This document shows positions 1 through 9,694 of a stretch of DNA of 64,000 nucleotides, piece after piece. The stretch's first letter is position 1, and each line of letters opens with the position of its first letter. The translations under genes were made by a program, and so were the position numbers. The DNA comes from Alsobacter ponti (lineage in GTDB: Bacteria; Pseudomonadota; Alphaproteobacteria; Rhizobiales; Beijerinckiaceae). The stretch covers positions 62,001 through 126,000 of the forward strand of contig NZ_JANCLU010000008.1 in the NCBI RefSeq assembly GCF_024294805.1, written 5' to 3'. The notes under the pieces are model-generated. The model ran no database searches and was not told the DNA's origin. It saw nothing but the letters and a program-made list of their open reading frames with translations.

Positions 1-1
1 C

Positions 2-406
2 TCCATCGGCCTGTCCTTCTGGGTGCAGTACGCGCGCACTATCCGCGGCTCGACGCTGGTGGAAAAGAACAAGGACTACGTGCAGGCGGCGCGGCTGATC
101 GGCATCCCGGCGCCGCTGATCATGCTGCGCCACGTGCTGCCCAACGTGATCGGCCCGGTGCTGGTGATCCTCACCATCAACCTGGCGCTCGCCATCATCA
201 CCGAGGCCACGCTGTCCTTCCTGGGCGTGGGGCTGCCGCCGACGCAGCCCTCGCTGGGCACGCTGATCCGCATCGGCAACGATTTCCTGTTTTCCGGCGA
301 GTGGTGGATCGTCGCCTTCCCCGGCATCACCCTCGCCGCCTTCGTGCTCGCCGTGAACATGGTCGGCGACTGGCTGCGCGACGCGCTCAATCCGAAATTG
401 CGATGA
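2..406 (+). CDS. Peptide/nickel ABC transporter permease, DppC type (5' end missing)
   Basis: C-terminal 134 residues of an inner-membrane permease of the peptide/opine/nickel uptake family; its N-terminus lies before the window. The BPD_transp_1 EAA-type loop is visible around the stretch KDYVQAARLIG, followed by transmembrane segments and the usual DppC ending [12 protein letters not shown]. The stop codon overlaps the start of the next gene (ATGA at 403-406), so it is translationally coupled to two ATPase genes. The substrate cannot be told from this fragment. Permease identity is secure; DppC type is inferred from the ending and from the partner genes. Confidence 0.9.
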   Translation, partial: SIGLSFWVQYARTIRGSTLVEKNKDYVQAARLIGIPAPLIMLRHVLPNVIGPVLVILTINLALAIITEATLSFLGVGLPPTQPSLGTLIRIGNDFLFSGEWWIVAFPGITLAAFVLAVNMVGDWLRDALNPKLR

Positions 407-1446
407 CCCAACCGGTTCTCTCCGTCCGCGACCTGAAGGTCGACTTCGTTACCCGCCGCGGCACGCTGAAAGCGCTGGACGGCGTGTCCTTCGACATCGC
501 GCGCGGCGAGGTGCTGGGCGTGGTGGGCGAATCGGGGGCCGGCAAGTCCGTCACGGGCGCGGCGGTGATCGGCCTGATCGAGCCGCCCGGCCGGATCTCC
601 GGCGGCGAAATCCTGCTGGGGGGCCAGCGCATCGACGACCTGCCCCCGGCGGCGATGCGCCGCATTCGGGGGCGGCGCATCGGCATGGTGTTCCAGGATC
701 CGCTGACCAGCCTGAACCCGCTCTATCGCGTCGGCGACCAGATCGTCGAGACCATCCTCACCCACCTCCCGGTCGGCCGCGCCGAGGCGCGCCGGCGCGC
801 CATCGATTTGCTCAAGGAGGTCGGCATTCCGGCTGCCGAACGGCGCATCGACGGCTACCCGCACGAGTTCTCCGGCGGCATGCGCCAGCGCGTCGTGCTG
901 GCGCTGGCCCTGTGCGCGGAGCCGGAACTGGTGATCGCCGACGAGCCGACCACGGCGCTCGACGTGTCCGTGCAGGCGCAGATCATCGGGCTCATCAAGC
1001 GGCTCTGCGCCGAGCGCGGCACGGCCGTCATGCTCATCACCCATGACATGGGCGTCATCGCCGAAACCGCAGACCGCGTGGCGGTGATGTATGCGGGCCG
1101 CGTCGCCGAGATCGGGCCGGTGCGCGACGTGGTGAAGCGGCCGTTCCACCCCTATTCGCGCGGGCTGATGGGCTCCATCCCCACGCTCGAGGGGACGGCC
1201 GACCGCCTGGTGCAGATCCCCGGCTCGATGCCCAGGCTCGCCGCCATCCCGAGCGGCTGCGCGTTCCACACGCGCTGCCCGCACGCCTTCGCGCAGTGCT
1301 GGCTGGAGCGGCCCGAACCGATGGAGCACGAGGGCCACAGGGTCGCGTGCTTCCTCTACGAACCCGGCATGGAGTCGGCCCGCGCCCGGGCGGACCGCAT
1401 CCCGGCCGATTCCCCGCCCGTTCCGACCGAGGAGGCGAAGCCATGA
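403..1446 (+). CDS. Peptide ABC transporter ATP-binding protein, DppD type
   Basis: Cytoplasmic ATPase (347 aa) that powers the import complex. The start at 403 gives an ATGA overlap with the permease. Walker A GESGAGKS lies at about residues 42-49, followed by the Q-loop [11 protein letters not shown], signature FSGGMRQR and Walker [13 protein letters not shown]. The C-terminal oligopeptide-transporter extension has the paired cysteines in [10 protein letters not shown] proline/arginine-rich tail of about 25 residues follows. The stop overlaps the start of the second ATPase (ATGA at 1443-1446), the usual DppD-DppF tandem. Substrate unknown. Confidence 0.93.
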   Translation: MTQPVLSVRDLKVDFVTRRGTLKALDGVSFDIARGEVLGVVGESGAGKSVTGAAVIGLIEPPGRISGGEILLGGQRIDDLPPAAMRRIRGRRIGMVFQDPLTSLNPLYRVGDQIVETILTHLPVGRAEARRRAIDLLKEVGIPAAERRIDGYPHEFSGGMRQRVVLALALCAEPELVIADEPTTALDVSVQAQIIGLIKRLCAERGTAVMLITHDMGVIAETADRVAVMYAGRVAEIGPVRDVVKRPFHPYSRGLMGSIPTLEGTADRLVQIPGSMPRLAAIPSGCAFHTRCPHAFAQCWLERPEPMEHEGHRVACFLYEPGMESARARADRIPADSPPVPTEEAKP

Positions 1447-2462
1447 CCGACGCCCCTCTCGTCCAGGTCACCGGGCTGCGGCGCGTCTTCGACGTGTCCA
1501 AGCCGTGGCTCGACCGCGTGGTGGCGCGCGAGCCGCGCCAGACGCTGAAGGCCGTCGACGGCGTCAGCTTCGAGATTCGACGCGGCGAGACCTTCGCGCT
1601 GGTCGGCGAATCGGGTTCCGGCAAGTCGACGGTGGCGCGCATGGTGGTCGGCCTGCTGCCTCCGAGCGCGGGCGAGGTCGTCATCGACGGCGTCTCAATG
1701 ACCGACCGCAAGGACGCCGCGCGCCGGGCGCGGCTGCGTCGCCGCATCCAGATGATCTTCCAGGACCCCTATGCCAGCCTCGACCCGCGCTGGCGCGTGG
1801 GAGACATCGTGGCCGAGCCGATCCGAGCCTTCAATCTGGCGCGGGACCGCCGCGAGGTGGAGCACCGCGTCGGGGAAGGGCTGAAGCTGGTCGGCCTCGA
1901 CCCCGCGGACGCGCGCAAGTTCCCGCACGAGTTCTCCGGCGGGCAGCGCCAGCGCATCGCCATCGCCCGCGCCCTGGCGGCCGAGTCGGACTTCATCGTC
2001 TGCGACGAGCCCACCTCGGCGCTGGACGTGTCGGTGCAGGCGCAGATCCTCAACCTGATGCGCGACCTCCAGGACCGGCTGGGCCTCACCTACCTGCTGA
2101 TCAGCCACAACCTCGCCGTGGTGCGCCACATGGCGACGACCATCGGCGTGATGTATCTCGGCCGTCTCGTCGAGGTCTCTCCGGCCCGCGACGTGTTCGC
2201 CGCGCCGCGCCATCCCTATACGCGGATGCTGCTCGACGCCGTGCCGGACCTGGCGATGTCCGGCCGCCCGCGCACGCCGGTGCAGGGGGAGATCCCCAAC
2301 CCGATCGCGCCGCCTTCCGGCTGCACGTTCCACCCGCGCTGCGGATTGGCCGACGAACGCTGCCGGCGCGAGGCCCCCGCGACGATCGAGGGAGTGGCCT
2401 GCCACGCCGTCGCCGAAGGACGCGCCGGCGCGGCGCGGCCGGCCCGCGCCGCCGGGGGCTAG
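1443..2462 (+). CDS. Peptide ABC transporter ATP-binding protein, DppF type
   Basis: Second ATPase subunit (339 aa) of the same importer, started at the ATG that overlaps the previous stop. It has Walker [11 protein letters not shown]-loop [12 protein letters not shown], signature FSGGQRQR and Walker [13 protein letters not shown]. The C-terminal oligo/dipeptide region has cysteines in [10 protein letters not shown] short Ala/Arg-rich tail ends four bases before a convergent gene, with no clear terminator between them. It forms the expected heterodimer with the preceding ATPase. A second full Dpp set at 33751-39324 shows that the genome has at least two such importers. Confidence 0.93.
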   Translation: MTDAPLVQVTGLRRVFDVSKPWLDRVVAREPRQTLKAVDGVSFEIRRGETFALVGESGSGKSTVARMVVGLLPPSAGEVVIDGVSMTDRKDAARRARLRRRIQMIFQDPYASLDPRWRVGDIVAEPIRAFNLARDRREVEHRVGEGLKLVGLDPADARKFPHEFSGGQRQRIAIARALAAESDFIVCDEPTSALDVSVQAQILNLMRDLQDRLGLTYLLISHNLAVVRHMATTIGVMYLGRLVEVSPARDVFAAPRHPYTRMLLDAVPDLAMSGRPRTPVQGEIPNPIAPPSGCTFHPRCGLADERCRREAPATIEGVACHAVAEGRAGAARPARAAGG

Positions 2463-2466
2463 CGCC

Positions 2467-3708
2467 TCACGGGGCCGGGATGCGCCGCCGGCGCGGCGCG
2501 ACGATGCGCGAGGGCGGCCGCCGCGTGCGGTACTGGCCGTGGTCGACCGCGAAGACCATCACGCACGCCACCGACAGGCCGATCAGCCACCAGGCCTGGA
2601 TCGAGCCCTGCCCCGCGACGGCCAGCGTGAAGGCCACCATCAACGTCATCAGCGCGCCGGGCGCGGCGCCCGCGTGCAGGCGGCTCGCGCCGAGAATGGC
2701 GCGCGAGAGCAGCAGCGCCAGCGCGCCGGCCCCGAGGAAGCCGAGGTCGTACCAGACCTCGAACAGGATGCCGCTCGGTGTCTGCGCCGGCACGAGGCCG
2801 GCCGCCTTGGCCCTCATCGCCGTGTCGAGGCCGTGCCCGGTGATCAGGCGCAGCGGATCGTCGGTGACGATGCGCGCCCACGTCCGCACGCTGTTGACGC
2901 GCGCATGGTCGGAGCCCAGCACCAGCTTGGCCCCGGGCCGCAGCAGGAAGGGAATCAGCGGCGCGGCGATGACGAGGCCGGGCATGGCCGCGAGCGACAA
3001 CATCCGCCCCAGCGGCGGGTTGACGGTGGCGACCGCGAACACCAGCGCGCCGAGGATCATCGCAGCCAGGGCCGCCTGAGCGTTGCCGAGCACCAGCGAG
3101 GCCGTGACCACCGCCACGAGCAGGAAGGCGGAGACGAAACGGTCGCGCGACACGAGCCAGGTCACGGCCATCGGCGCCATCAGCACCAGCAGGAGCAGCC
3201 CGCGGTCGAGCAGCGAACGGTCGAACTCCGCGACCGAGGGGCTCATCATCGGCCAGATCGTCAGCGCCAGCGCGCCGATCCCCGCCAGGCCCACGCCGAC
3301 GGGCAGCAGGTAGAGATCGGAGGAGCGCATCCGCTCCGGCAGCGCCGCCGCGGTGAGGAGCCCGAACAGGCCGAAACCGAGCGCATTGACGAGGCGCTCC
3401 GCCGCCTCGGCCGGAAAAGGCGTCCACAGCAGCGACAGCGCGGCCCAGAAGAAGATGAAGCCGGCGAGGAGCCCGGCCGGCCCGCGCAGCCCCTCCCAGG
3501 TGCGGGAGAACGGGGCGCGCCCCTCGGTTTCCAGCAGGCTGGCGAGCAGCAGCAGCGCCATGCCGATCGGCACCACGATGACGAGCCCGCGCCGCGTGCC
3601 GATGGCGAGAGCCGGCGCGGCCATGGCGAGCACGGCGAAGCCGAGCCGGCGCAGCAGGCGCGCCGCGTCCACCGCCGCATCGTCGTGATCCCGCCCCAAC
3701 CGCGCCAT
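2467..3708 (-). CDS. O-antigen ligase-like polytopic membrane protein
   Basis: A 413-residue integral membrane protein with about ten hydrophobic segments and a large loop between later segments, the layout of the Wzy_C/O-antigen ligase family that attaches or polymerises surface polysaccharide in the periplasm. The C-terminal half holds the stretch ITGHGLDT followed by an FEVWYDLGFLGA-like segment, resembling the H-x-F/L and loop features of these proteins. It stands alone, with no glycosyltransferases next to it, so the polymer is unknown. The C-terminal tail is Arg-rich and likely cytoplasmic. Family call rests on topology and these motifs; ligase and polymerase cannot be separated. Confidence 0.7.
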   Translation of the reverse strand: MARLGRDHDDAAVDAARLLRRLGFAVLAMAAPALAIGTRRGLVIVVPIGMALLLLASLLETEGRAPFSRTWEGLRGPAGLLAGFIFFWAALSLLWTPFPAEAAERLVNALGFGLFGLLTAAALPERMRSSDLYLLPVGVGLAGIGALALTIWPMMSPSVAEFDRSLLDRGLLLLVLMAPMAVTWLVSRDRFVSAFLLVAVVTASLVLGNAQAALAAMILGALVFAVATVNPPLGRMLSLAAMPGLVIAAPLIPFLLRPGAKLVLGSDHARVNSVRTWARIVTDDPLRLITGHGLDTAMRAKAAGLVPAQTPSGILFEVWYDLGFLGAGALALLLSRAILGASRLHAGAAPGALMTLMVAFTLAVAGQGSIQAWWLIGLSVACVMVFAVDHGQYRTRRPPSRIVAPRRRRIPAP

Positions 3709-3814
3709 CCAGTCTCGAGCCTCCCGAGCCCCCGGACATGCCGGACCCGGAACAGTCTAACGGGGCGGGGAGAACGAGGCTGTGGGGTTCACGCAACAGT
3801 GACAGGCGTTAAGC

Positions 3815-3844
3815 GAAGACCTGGTCGTTGAAGACCTGGCCGTT
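3815..3844. repeat. 15-bp tandem duplication
   Basis: Two adjacent copies of GAAGACCTGGYCGTT (3815-3829 and 3830-3844) differ at one base. They lie in the 257-bp gap between two minus-strand genes, just before the GANTC-rich element. This looks like a simple local duplication. Confidence 0.8.
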
Positions 3845-3852
3845 CCGGGGCG

Positions 3853-3893
3853 GTGATTCCGCGATCACTTCGGATTCGCGAGTCGCGGGAATC
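3853..3893. repeat. Intergenic palindromic element with four GANTC sites
   Basis: The imperfect palindrome GTGATTCCGCGATCAC (3853-3868) is followed by a run in which GANTC occurs at 3855, 3873, 3880 and 3889, four times in 39 bp. GANTC is the methylation site of CcrM in Alphaproteobacteria. A related element with the same 16-bp core occurs at 14645-14708. Chance spacing in DNA this GC-rich should be hundreds of bases. Function is not known; a methylation-sensitive regulatory or protein-binding site is one inference. Confidence 0.7.
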
Positions 3894-3965
3894 GCTTGTC
3901 GTGGTCGGGCGATCACCGCGCGACGCGGGCAGGCGGACGCCCCCCTCTCCTCTCCGCGCCGCTCC

Positions 3966-4397
3966 TCAGGGCGCGCGCGGCAGCGGACGGGTCGGGTCGG
4001 TGAGCTGGACGGTCCAGTTCTTTTGCTCGCCGGTGTCGATCTCGAAGAAGCCGACCCGATCGAACCCCCGCGCCAGACAGTCCTCGACGCCGCGAATCGT
4101 GAACTCCTTGTCGCGCACGCACATGAAGGTCTTGCCGCCCCATTCGCCGCCGCGGTCGTAGTCCTGCGCGAAGACGTAGTAGTAGCGCGCAGCCAGCGCG
4201 CCCTTCAGCATGGTCTCGCAATCGTTCGGCTTGAGATTCCACCAGCCCTCTGACAGCCAGCCCTGCGCGTCGCGATAGCCCATCGCCACGCCGACGCGGC
4301 TCTGCGTCATGTTGCACAGGCGCAGATCGGCGCGGGCGGGCGGCGAAAAGCCGAGGCCGAGGGCCAGAAGGGCGAGGACGAGGAAAGGGCGGCGCAT
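3966..4397 (-). CDS. DUF1036 family secreted protein
   Basis: A 143-residue protein starting at the ATG at 4397 with a clear signal peptide (about residues 1-23, ending PPARA) and then the DUF1036 core: LCNMTQSRVGVAMGY near the mature N-terminus, the SEGWWNLKPNDC segment and a conserved YYYVFAQD stretch. DUF1036 proteins are common, uncharacterised periplasmic or secreted proteins of Alphaproteobacteria and Cyanobacteria. Four cysteines in the mature part could form disulfides. It is transcribed away from the amidohydrolase gene, with 156 bp between the two starts. No function can be assigned. Confidence 0.85.
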   Translation of the reverse strand: MRRPFLVLALLALGLGFSPPARADLRLCNMTQSRVGVAMGYRDAQGWLSEGWWNLKPNDCETMLKGALAARYYYVFAQDYDRGGEWGGKTFMCVRDKEFTIRGVEDCLARGFDRVGFFEIDTGEQKNWTVQLTDPTRPLPRAP

Positions 4398-4553
4398 GAG
4401 CGGCTGGGATGCCTCGGGTGCGGTGAACGGGCGGCGGCGCCGGTCGATTTGCCCGGAGCCGCCGCGCGCTGTCAACCGCGCTCCCCGCGCGGATCTCGGG
4501 CGCCCGGCGCGCGGAGGCTGGACTGGCCAGGCCTCTCCGGTTATCCCGCCGCC

Positions 4554-5384
4554 ATGCTGACTCCCGCCAACGCGCCGGCCGCGCCGGTCGAGACCGTGCC
4601 CGGCGATCCCGCCCGGGGCGTGCTCGTGATCTGCGACCACGCATCCAACGCCATGCCGCCGGAGTACGGCGCGCTGGGGCTGCCGGCGAGCGAGCTGGCC
4701 CGCCACATCGCCTACGATATCGGGGCCGCGGCGGCGGCCCGCGCGCTCGCCCGCCGGCTCGGCGCGCCAGCCGTGCTCAGCACGTTCTCGCGCCTGCTGA
4801 TCGATCCGAATCGCGGCGAGGACGACCCGACGCTGGTGATGAAGCTGTCGGACGGCGCGGTCGTGCCAGGCAATGCGCGGGTGGACGCGGCCGAGGTGGA
4901 GCGGCGGCTCGCGCGCTTCTACCGGCCCTACGACCGGGCCGTCGGCGAAGCGGTGGAGCGCGCGCTGGCGGCGGGCGCGCCGCCCGCCATCGTCTCGGTC
5001 CACTCCTTCACGCCGGTCTGGAAGGGGACGGCGCGGCCCTGGCACGTCACCGTGCTGTGGGACAGCGACCCGCGCCTGCCGCTTCCCCTGATCGCCGCGC
5101 TTTCCGCCGATCCGGCGCTGACGGTCGGCGACAATGAGCCCTATGACGGGGCTCTGGCGGGCGACACGCTGAACCGCCACGCCACCCGGCGAGGCCTGTC
5201 CAACGCGCTGATCGAGATCCGGCAGGACCTCGTTTCGACGTCGGAGGACGCGGCGGCGTGGGGAGAGCGCCTGGCCGACGCGCTCGCGCCGCTCGTCGAA
5301 GACCCGGCGCTCCGGCGGGTCGAACCGCACCCGACACGCACCGCCACGCGCCACCGGGCCGCCTGGAGTCCGAAGTCGTCCTGA
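4554..5384 (+). CDS. N-formylglutamate amidohydrolase family protein
   Basis: A 276-residue cytoplasmic enzyme of the FGase family. It should hydrolyse N-formylglutamate (last step of one histidine-degradation route) or a related N-acyl amino acid. Family motifs include ICDHASNAMP near the N-terminus, SRLLIDPNRG, VSVHSFTPVW and the C-terminal EIRQDL segment. The start at 4554 begins the conserved region at a normal distance; the open frame upstream is unlike the family. No other hut gene is nearby, so a role outside histidine breakdown is possible. Confidence 0.85.
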   Translation: MLTPANAPAAPVETVPGDPARGVLVICDHASNAMPPEYGALGLPASELARHIAYDIGAAAAARALARRLGAPAVLSTFSRLLIDPNRGEDDPTLVMKLSDGAVVPGNARVDAAEVERRLARFYRPYDRAVGEAVERALAAGAPPAIVSVHSFTPVWKGTARPWHVTVLWDSDPRLPLPLIAALSADPALTVGDNEPYDGALAGDTLNRHATRRGLSNALIEIRQDLVSTSEDAAAWGERLADALAPLVEDPALRRVEPHPTRTATRHRAAWSPKSS

Positions 5385-5501
5385 CCCGCCATGCCCGGAA
5401 TTCACAGGCGGGAGACCAAATCCGTGGCGAGCCTTGACCCTGCCCCGGCTTTGGCCGAAACCCTCGGACGACTTTCCACACGATTCCCGGGGGCTCAGGC
5501 C

Positions 5502-5747
5502 ATGGACAACACCAGCTCGATCGCCGCCGATCAGCTCAAGACCATCATCGAGCGCATCGAGCGCCTCGAGGAAGAGAAGAAGGCGATCGCCGACGACATC
5601 AAGGACGTCTACGGCGAGGCGAAGGCCAACGGCTTCGACACCAAGATCCTGCGCAAGATCGTCGCGATCCGGAAGAAGGACCACGCCGAGCGCAAGGAGG
5701 AAGAGGCTATCATGGAGCTCTACCTCGAGGCCCTCGGGATGGCGTGA
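5502..5747 (+). CDS. gapR: GapR family nucleoid-associated protein (DUF2312)
   Basis: An 81-residue, highly charged, mostly helical protein that matches the GapR/DUF2312 family from end to end: [37 protein letters not shown] and the [12 protein letters not shown] stretch. In Caulobacter, GapR is an essential chromatin protein that clamps overtwisted DNA ahead of replication and transcription and helps gyrase and topoisomerase IV. The start at 5502 matches the family's N-terminus. It is followed by a strong bidirectional terminator and looks monocistronic. Confidence 0.93.
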   Translation: MDNTSSIAADQLKTIIERIERLEEEKKAIADDIKDVYGEAKANGFDTKILRKIVAIRKKDHAERKEEEAIMELYLEALGMA

Positions 5748-5805
5748 TCGGCTCGGCGTGATCGGCCTGGCGTGAGCCGCGACGCGGCCGACCCGGCCCA
5801 AACGC

Positions 5806-5833
5806 AAAAGGCGCCCGCGAGGGCGCCTTTTTT
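5806..5833. terminator. Bidirectional intrinsic terminator after gapR
   Basis: The stem GGCGCCC/GGGCGCC (5810-5816 and 5821-5827) closes a GCGA loop, with A4 before it and T6 after it. It serves gapR on the plus strand and, through the complementary T run, the DUF882 gene that ends at 5848 on the minus strand. Confidence 0.9.
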
Positions 5834-5847
5834 CATGGTCTTCCGGC

Positions 5848-7512
5848 TTAGGGGGTGAAGCGGGCCACCGGCAGCGCCTTCACCGCCGGGCCGGCGAAGC
5901 GGTCCGTGGCCAGATCGGCGGCGGGCCGCGCCTCGAAGCGCATGGCCACCGCCTGATGGGGCTTCGCGGTCATCGGGGAGAGGTCGCGGGCCGGAGCCGC
6001 CGGCCTGGCCTTGGCCATAGCGACATGGGCGTCGGCGGCCGGCGTCGTCTCGGTCCTGGCGCGCGCGAACAGCCAGGCGAGGCCGTTGCGGTCCAGCGCC
6101 TCCTGGCGCGGCAGCGCCGTCGGCGGCGGCGCGGCGGCGATCTTCACCCCGGCGAGCGAGCCGGGGCGCGCCGGCGGCAGCGGCACGGCAGCGTAGGCCA
6201 GCGCCGGCCCGATGCTGGACGTCGTCTCGGGCGACGCGGGGAGCAGGCCCGGCGTCAGCGGGCCGGCCGAGGCCAGCAGCACCGGCCGGGCCGGCGGCAG
6301 CGGCACGTCGACGGCCGCCAGCGCGACCGGCGGCAGCAGGCCGGAGGGACGCGCCGTCGGCAGCGGCACGTCGGCGAATTGCGGCTGGGCGGCGGCCGTG
6401 CGCTGCTGGCCGGCGGCGCCCTGGCTCCACACGAACTGGGGCGTCGGCTCGGCGCGGGCGACCACCACGGGCTGCGGCTCGGGCGGCGTCGGCGCGGCGG
6501 CCCTGACGGGCGCGGGAGCGGGACGCTCGGCCGGGCGGCTCGGCGCGATGGTCGTGTTGGGGAAGTACGGCGCGGGCCTGTCGCTCTCGCCATTGAATGC
6601 GGTCGGCGCGTAGGCGAGCTGCGCGGGCGCGACCGAGGCCACCTGCGTCCGGCCGCCGGGCCGCGCGCGGCCGCGCGGCGCGACGTCCTCGACCTCGTCC
6701 TCGTCGCCGCCGCCGCGTCCGAACAGGGCGGCGAAGAAGCTTTTGCCGCGCCGGTTCGAGAAGAAGCCGCCGCTGTCGCCGGCGTCGGCGTACGCGACGC
6801 CGCCATTGGCCTGGATCTCGGCCAGCGCCTCCTCGTAGCGCGGCATCGGCTTGCCGTCGGTCGGGATGTGGACCGTCTTGCCGTCGGGGAAGACGCGGGC
6901 GAGCTGGTCGCGGGTCATGCGCGGCCAGTGGCGCACGCTGCCGGCGTCGAGATGCACGAACGGGTTGTAGGAGGTCGGATAGTAGCCGACGCCGCCGCGC
7001 TGCAGGCGCAGCGCGATCTCGCGCACCTTGGCCATCGACACGTCGGGCAGGAAGAAGTCCATGGCCTTGCCGGCCATGTGCTGAGAGTGCTCGGCCACGG
7101 CGCGCGAGCGGCGGCGCAGCATGGCGTTGGTCTCGGGCGCGCGATAGGCGGAGACGACGTGGAGCGGCTCCTCGCTGCCGACCTCGCGGCGCACCTCCCA
7201 CACGATGTCGAACAGGCGCGGGTCCATGCGGATGGGCTCGTCGCGCCGCCAGTCGCGCAGAATCCAGTTGAGCTTTTCCAGCGCCGCGGCGTCGAACTGG
7301 CCGTCGCGCTTGTAGGTGATGGTCGCCGATTCCCGCGTGTGGGTGTGGTAGATCTCGATGGTGCGGGTCTCGCCGTTGGCGACGGCGTTTCCGACGTGGC
7401 CCGTGCCGCCGATCAGCACCGCGGAGGCGGCGAACCCGGACGCGACCCAGCGAAGCAGGCGGAAGGCGGCGGCCGGAGCGCGCCGCGAAACTGATGACGC
7501 CAAGGGACTCAA
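5848..7512 (-). CDS. DUF882/M15-like peptidase with Pro-rich C-terminal repeats
   Basis: A 554-residue exported protein. Residues 1-45 form a long signal or anchor segment. About residues 48-190 form the DUF882 (M15_2, YcbK/MepK-like) domain, with TIEIYHTHTRESATI, VSAYRAPETN, SQHMAGKAMDF and FVHLDAG, the last three carrying the likely zinc-binding His/Asp/His set. This family cleaves peptidoglycan cross-links in the periplasm. The remaining 350 residues are low-complexity, with three copies of a VPLPxARP motif. TTG at 7512 is used as start because AGGAAGAG sits directly before it and no ATG is available; TTG at 7503 is the alternative. It follows an L,D-transpeptidase on the same strand. Confidence 0.82.
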   Translation of the reverse strand: MSPLASSVSRRAPAAAFRLLRWVASGFAASAVLIGGTGHVGNAVANGETRTIEIYHTHTRESATITYKRDGQFDAAALEKLNWILRDWRRDEPIRMDPRLFDIVWEVRREVGSEEPLHVVSAYRAPETNAMLRRRSRAVAEHSQHMAGKAMDFFLPDVSMAKVREIALRLQRGGVGYYPTSYNPFVHLDAGSVRHWPRMTRDQLARVFPDGKTVHIPTDGKPMPRYEEALAEIQANGGVAYADAGDSGGFFSNRRGKSFFAALFGRGGGDEDEVEDVAPRGRARPGGRTQVASVAPAQLAYAPTAFNGESDRPAPYFPNTTIAPSRPAERPAPAPVRAAAPTPPEPQPVVVARAEPTPQFVWSQGAAGQQRTAAAQPQFADVPLPTARPSGLLPPVALAAVDVPLPPARPVLLASAGPLTPGLLPASPETTSSIGPALAYAAVPLPPARPGSLAGVKIAAAPPPTALPRQEALDRNGLAWLFARARTETTPAADAHVAMAKARPAAPARDLSPMTAKPHQAVAMRFEARPAADLATDRFAGPAVKALPVARFTP

Positions 7513-7685
7513 CTCTTCCTGGGCGGGAGCGCGCGAGGCGCGCTGTGTCCCGCAGGTTTCGTTGGTCCAACTTTGCCCAACTGGGTTAATGGCACGTTAG
7601 CCCCCCGCCGAAAATGAACCCTGTTAACCAGGTTTCCCGGCAAGGTTGCATGATCGGGAGGATGTGGCCACCCTCCCGCGACCAT

Positions 7686-9545
7686 TCAGCGCAGGTGCGC
7701 GTAGCGCCGTCCGTCGGCGGAGATCCCGAGCGCCGTCTGGATCTTCTCGTCGTAGCCATAGATGTCCTGGCGGCGCTGCAGCCGGCCGGACTCGTCCACG
7801 AACAGCGTGAAATAGGCGATGTGCACCGGCACGGGCTGCTTGAGCGTGATCGTGCGCTCGCCCTTTCCGATCAGCCCGCGCATGCGCGCCTCGTCGTAGC
7901 CCTGCGCCCCGAGCAGGAACTCGGCGAGCCGGAACGGCTGGTCGACGCGCACGCAGCCGTGGCTGTAGGCGCGCCGGTCCGTGGCGAACAGCCGCCGCGA
8001 CGGGGTGTCGTGCAGGTACACCGAGTGCTGGTTGGGGAACAGGAACTTGATGAATCCCAGCGCGTTGCGCTCGCCCGGCGGCTGCCGCACCGACAGCGAG
8101 CCGTTGCGGCGCACCACCTCGTAGCCGTGCTTGGCCGCGTAGTCCGGATCCTGCGCCATCTTGGGCAGGATCTCGTTGCGCATGATCGAGGGCGGAATGT
8201 TCCAGTAGGGGTTCACCACCACGTATCGCATCGGCTCGGAGAACACCGGCGTCGGCGTGTCGGGCTTGCCGACGATGACGCGGGCCTCGTGGACGACGCG
8301 GCCGTCCTCGACGAGGGACAGCGAATAGTCCGGCACGTTCACCAGGATATGGCGCTCGCCGAGGTCGCGCGGCAGCCAGCGCCACCTCTCCATGTTGGCG
8401 ATGATCTCGGCGGCGGTGACGCCGGTGGCGCGGCGCGTTCCGTTCAACGCGTTGGCCGTGGCCGCGTCGAAGCGACCCGTGGCCTTGAGCCCGTGGGCGC
8501 GCTGGACCTCGGCGACGAGATCGGCCAGCTCGGAATCGTAGAGCGTGTCCGTCGCGTCGGGAGCTCCGAGGCGGGCGCGCAGCGCCGGCACGCGGGCGTC
8601 TCTCGCGCCGGTCCGCAGCACCGGGCCGGGCGGGATCGCACCATGCGCCGGCATCGCCGCGGTCGCCTCCTTCACCATCGCGAGCTGCTGGCGCAGTGCA
8701 CGATAGCCGGGATGGGCGGGCTGGTAGTCGGCCAGCGTCGCGCCCGGGTTGGATGCCGCCGCCAGGCGCGCCAGCACCTCGGCCGGCGCGGGCAGCGCGA
8801 TCGGCGGGGTCAGCAGCTTGGACAGGCGGGTGGGCTCGACGCGGCCGCCGCGCGCGTCGCGGGCATAGGCGTAGGCCGCCGAGGAGAGCGCCAGCTCGGC
8901 GCGCGCCACCGCCAGCGGCGTCGCGTTCGCGGGGCCGGCAGCGGCGTAGGCGGCGGCGTCCATGCCGTCTTCGTCGGCCCGGGAGAGCTGGTCGGTGACG
9001 GACCGCACGGCCGGCAGGGCCTTTCCGTCTTTGTACCAGAGCGGGGCGTCGGCCCGCGTGGCGTAGAACGCCGCGATGGCCTCGCGGTCGCGTCGCGCGA
9101 GCTGCGCGAATGCCGCGACGGACGGGTGCTCGGCGTCGAGCTCGGCGCGCAGCGCGGCGGCGGCCATGTCGGCGCGCGGCACGTCGATGACGACCGTCAC
9201 CGGCGGCAGGTCGGGCGGCGGAATGTCGACCGCCGCTTCCCGCGCGGCCCGCGCGGCGGCATCCTCGACGAGCAGCGGGCCCTCGGGAGCCTCGGGCAGC
9301 GGAATCGACTGGGCGACGTCGGTCGCGGACTGCAATTCCTCGGGCAGCGCCGGCAGGTTCTGCTCCGCGAGAGGGAGCACGAGGTTCGGCCCGTCCTCGC
9401 CGGCCGCCTCGGGACCGGCGGCCTGCGCCACGGCGGGCGGCGCGTCGACAGCGCCGCCCTCGGCGCGCGCGGAGGGCGCGCCCGCCAGTACGAGAGCGGC
9501 GAGGCAGACGCCGGCCGACAGCACCCCGAAAGCCCGGATGCGCAT
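7686..9545 (-). CDS. YcbB/LdtD-type L,D-transpeptidase
   Basis: A 619-residue periplasmic enzyme that forms 3-3 peptidoglycan cross-links or attaches proteins to the wall. A signal peptide covers about residues 1-29 (ending APSARA). A long Ala-rich linker is followed by the YcbB scaffold region, a PG_binding_1 module (SELADLVAEVQRAHGLKATG) and the YkuD catalytic domain with SHGCVRV, where the nucleophile is Cys531. The length matches E. coli YcbB (615). The start at 9545 gives the signal peptide. It lies between a sigma-54 regulator and a predicted peptidoglycan hydrolase, all on the minus strand, consistent with a wall-remodelling set. Confidence 0.92.
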   Translation of the reverse strand: MRIRAFGVLSAGVCLAALVLAGAPSARAEGGAVDAPPAVAQAAGPEAAGEDGPNLVLPLAEQNLPALPEELQSATDVAQSIPLPEAPEGPLLVEDAAARAAREAAVDIPPPDLPPVTVVIDVPRADMAAAALRAELDAEHPSVAAFAQLARRDREAIAAFYATRADAPLWYKDGKALPAVRSVTDQLSRADEDGMDAAAYAAAGPANATPLAVARAELALSSAAYAYARDARGGRVEPTRLSKLLTPPIALPAPAEVLARLAAASNPGATLADYQPAHPGYRALRQQLAMVKEATAAMPAHGAIPPGPVLRTGARDARVPALRARLGAPDATDTLYDSELADLVAEVQRAHGLKATGRFDAATANALNGTRRATGVTAAEIIANMERWRWLPRDLGERHILVNVPDYSLSLVEDGRVVHEARVIVGKPDTPTPVFSEPMRYVVVNPYWNIPPSIMRNEILPKMAQDPDYAAKHGYEVVRRNGSLSVRQPPGERNALGFIKFLFPNQHSVYLHDTPSRRLFATDRRAYSHGCVRVDQPFRLAEFLLGAQGYDEARMRGLIGKGERTITLKQPVPVHIAYFTLFVDESGRLQRRQDIYGYDEKIQTALGISADGRRYAHLR

Positions 9546-9694
9546 GAAAGTCTCCGTCGGGACCGGGGGATGGCGCCTCAGTGTCGTCACGTTCGCTGGT
9601 CCGTTCGTTTCTGTATACGCAGCAAAGGCCGCTTGTATTCTCATGTTCAGACGCGCCAGCGAAAAGTTCTTCGCGTGTGTCCGAAAGGACGCGC

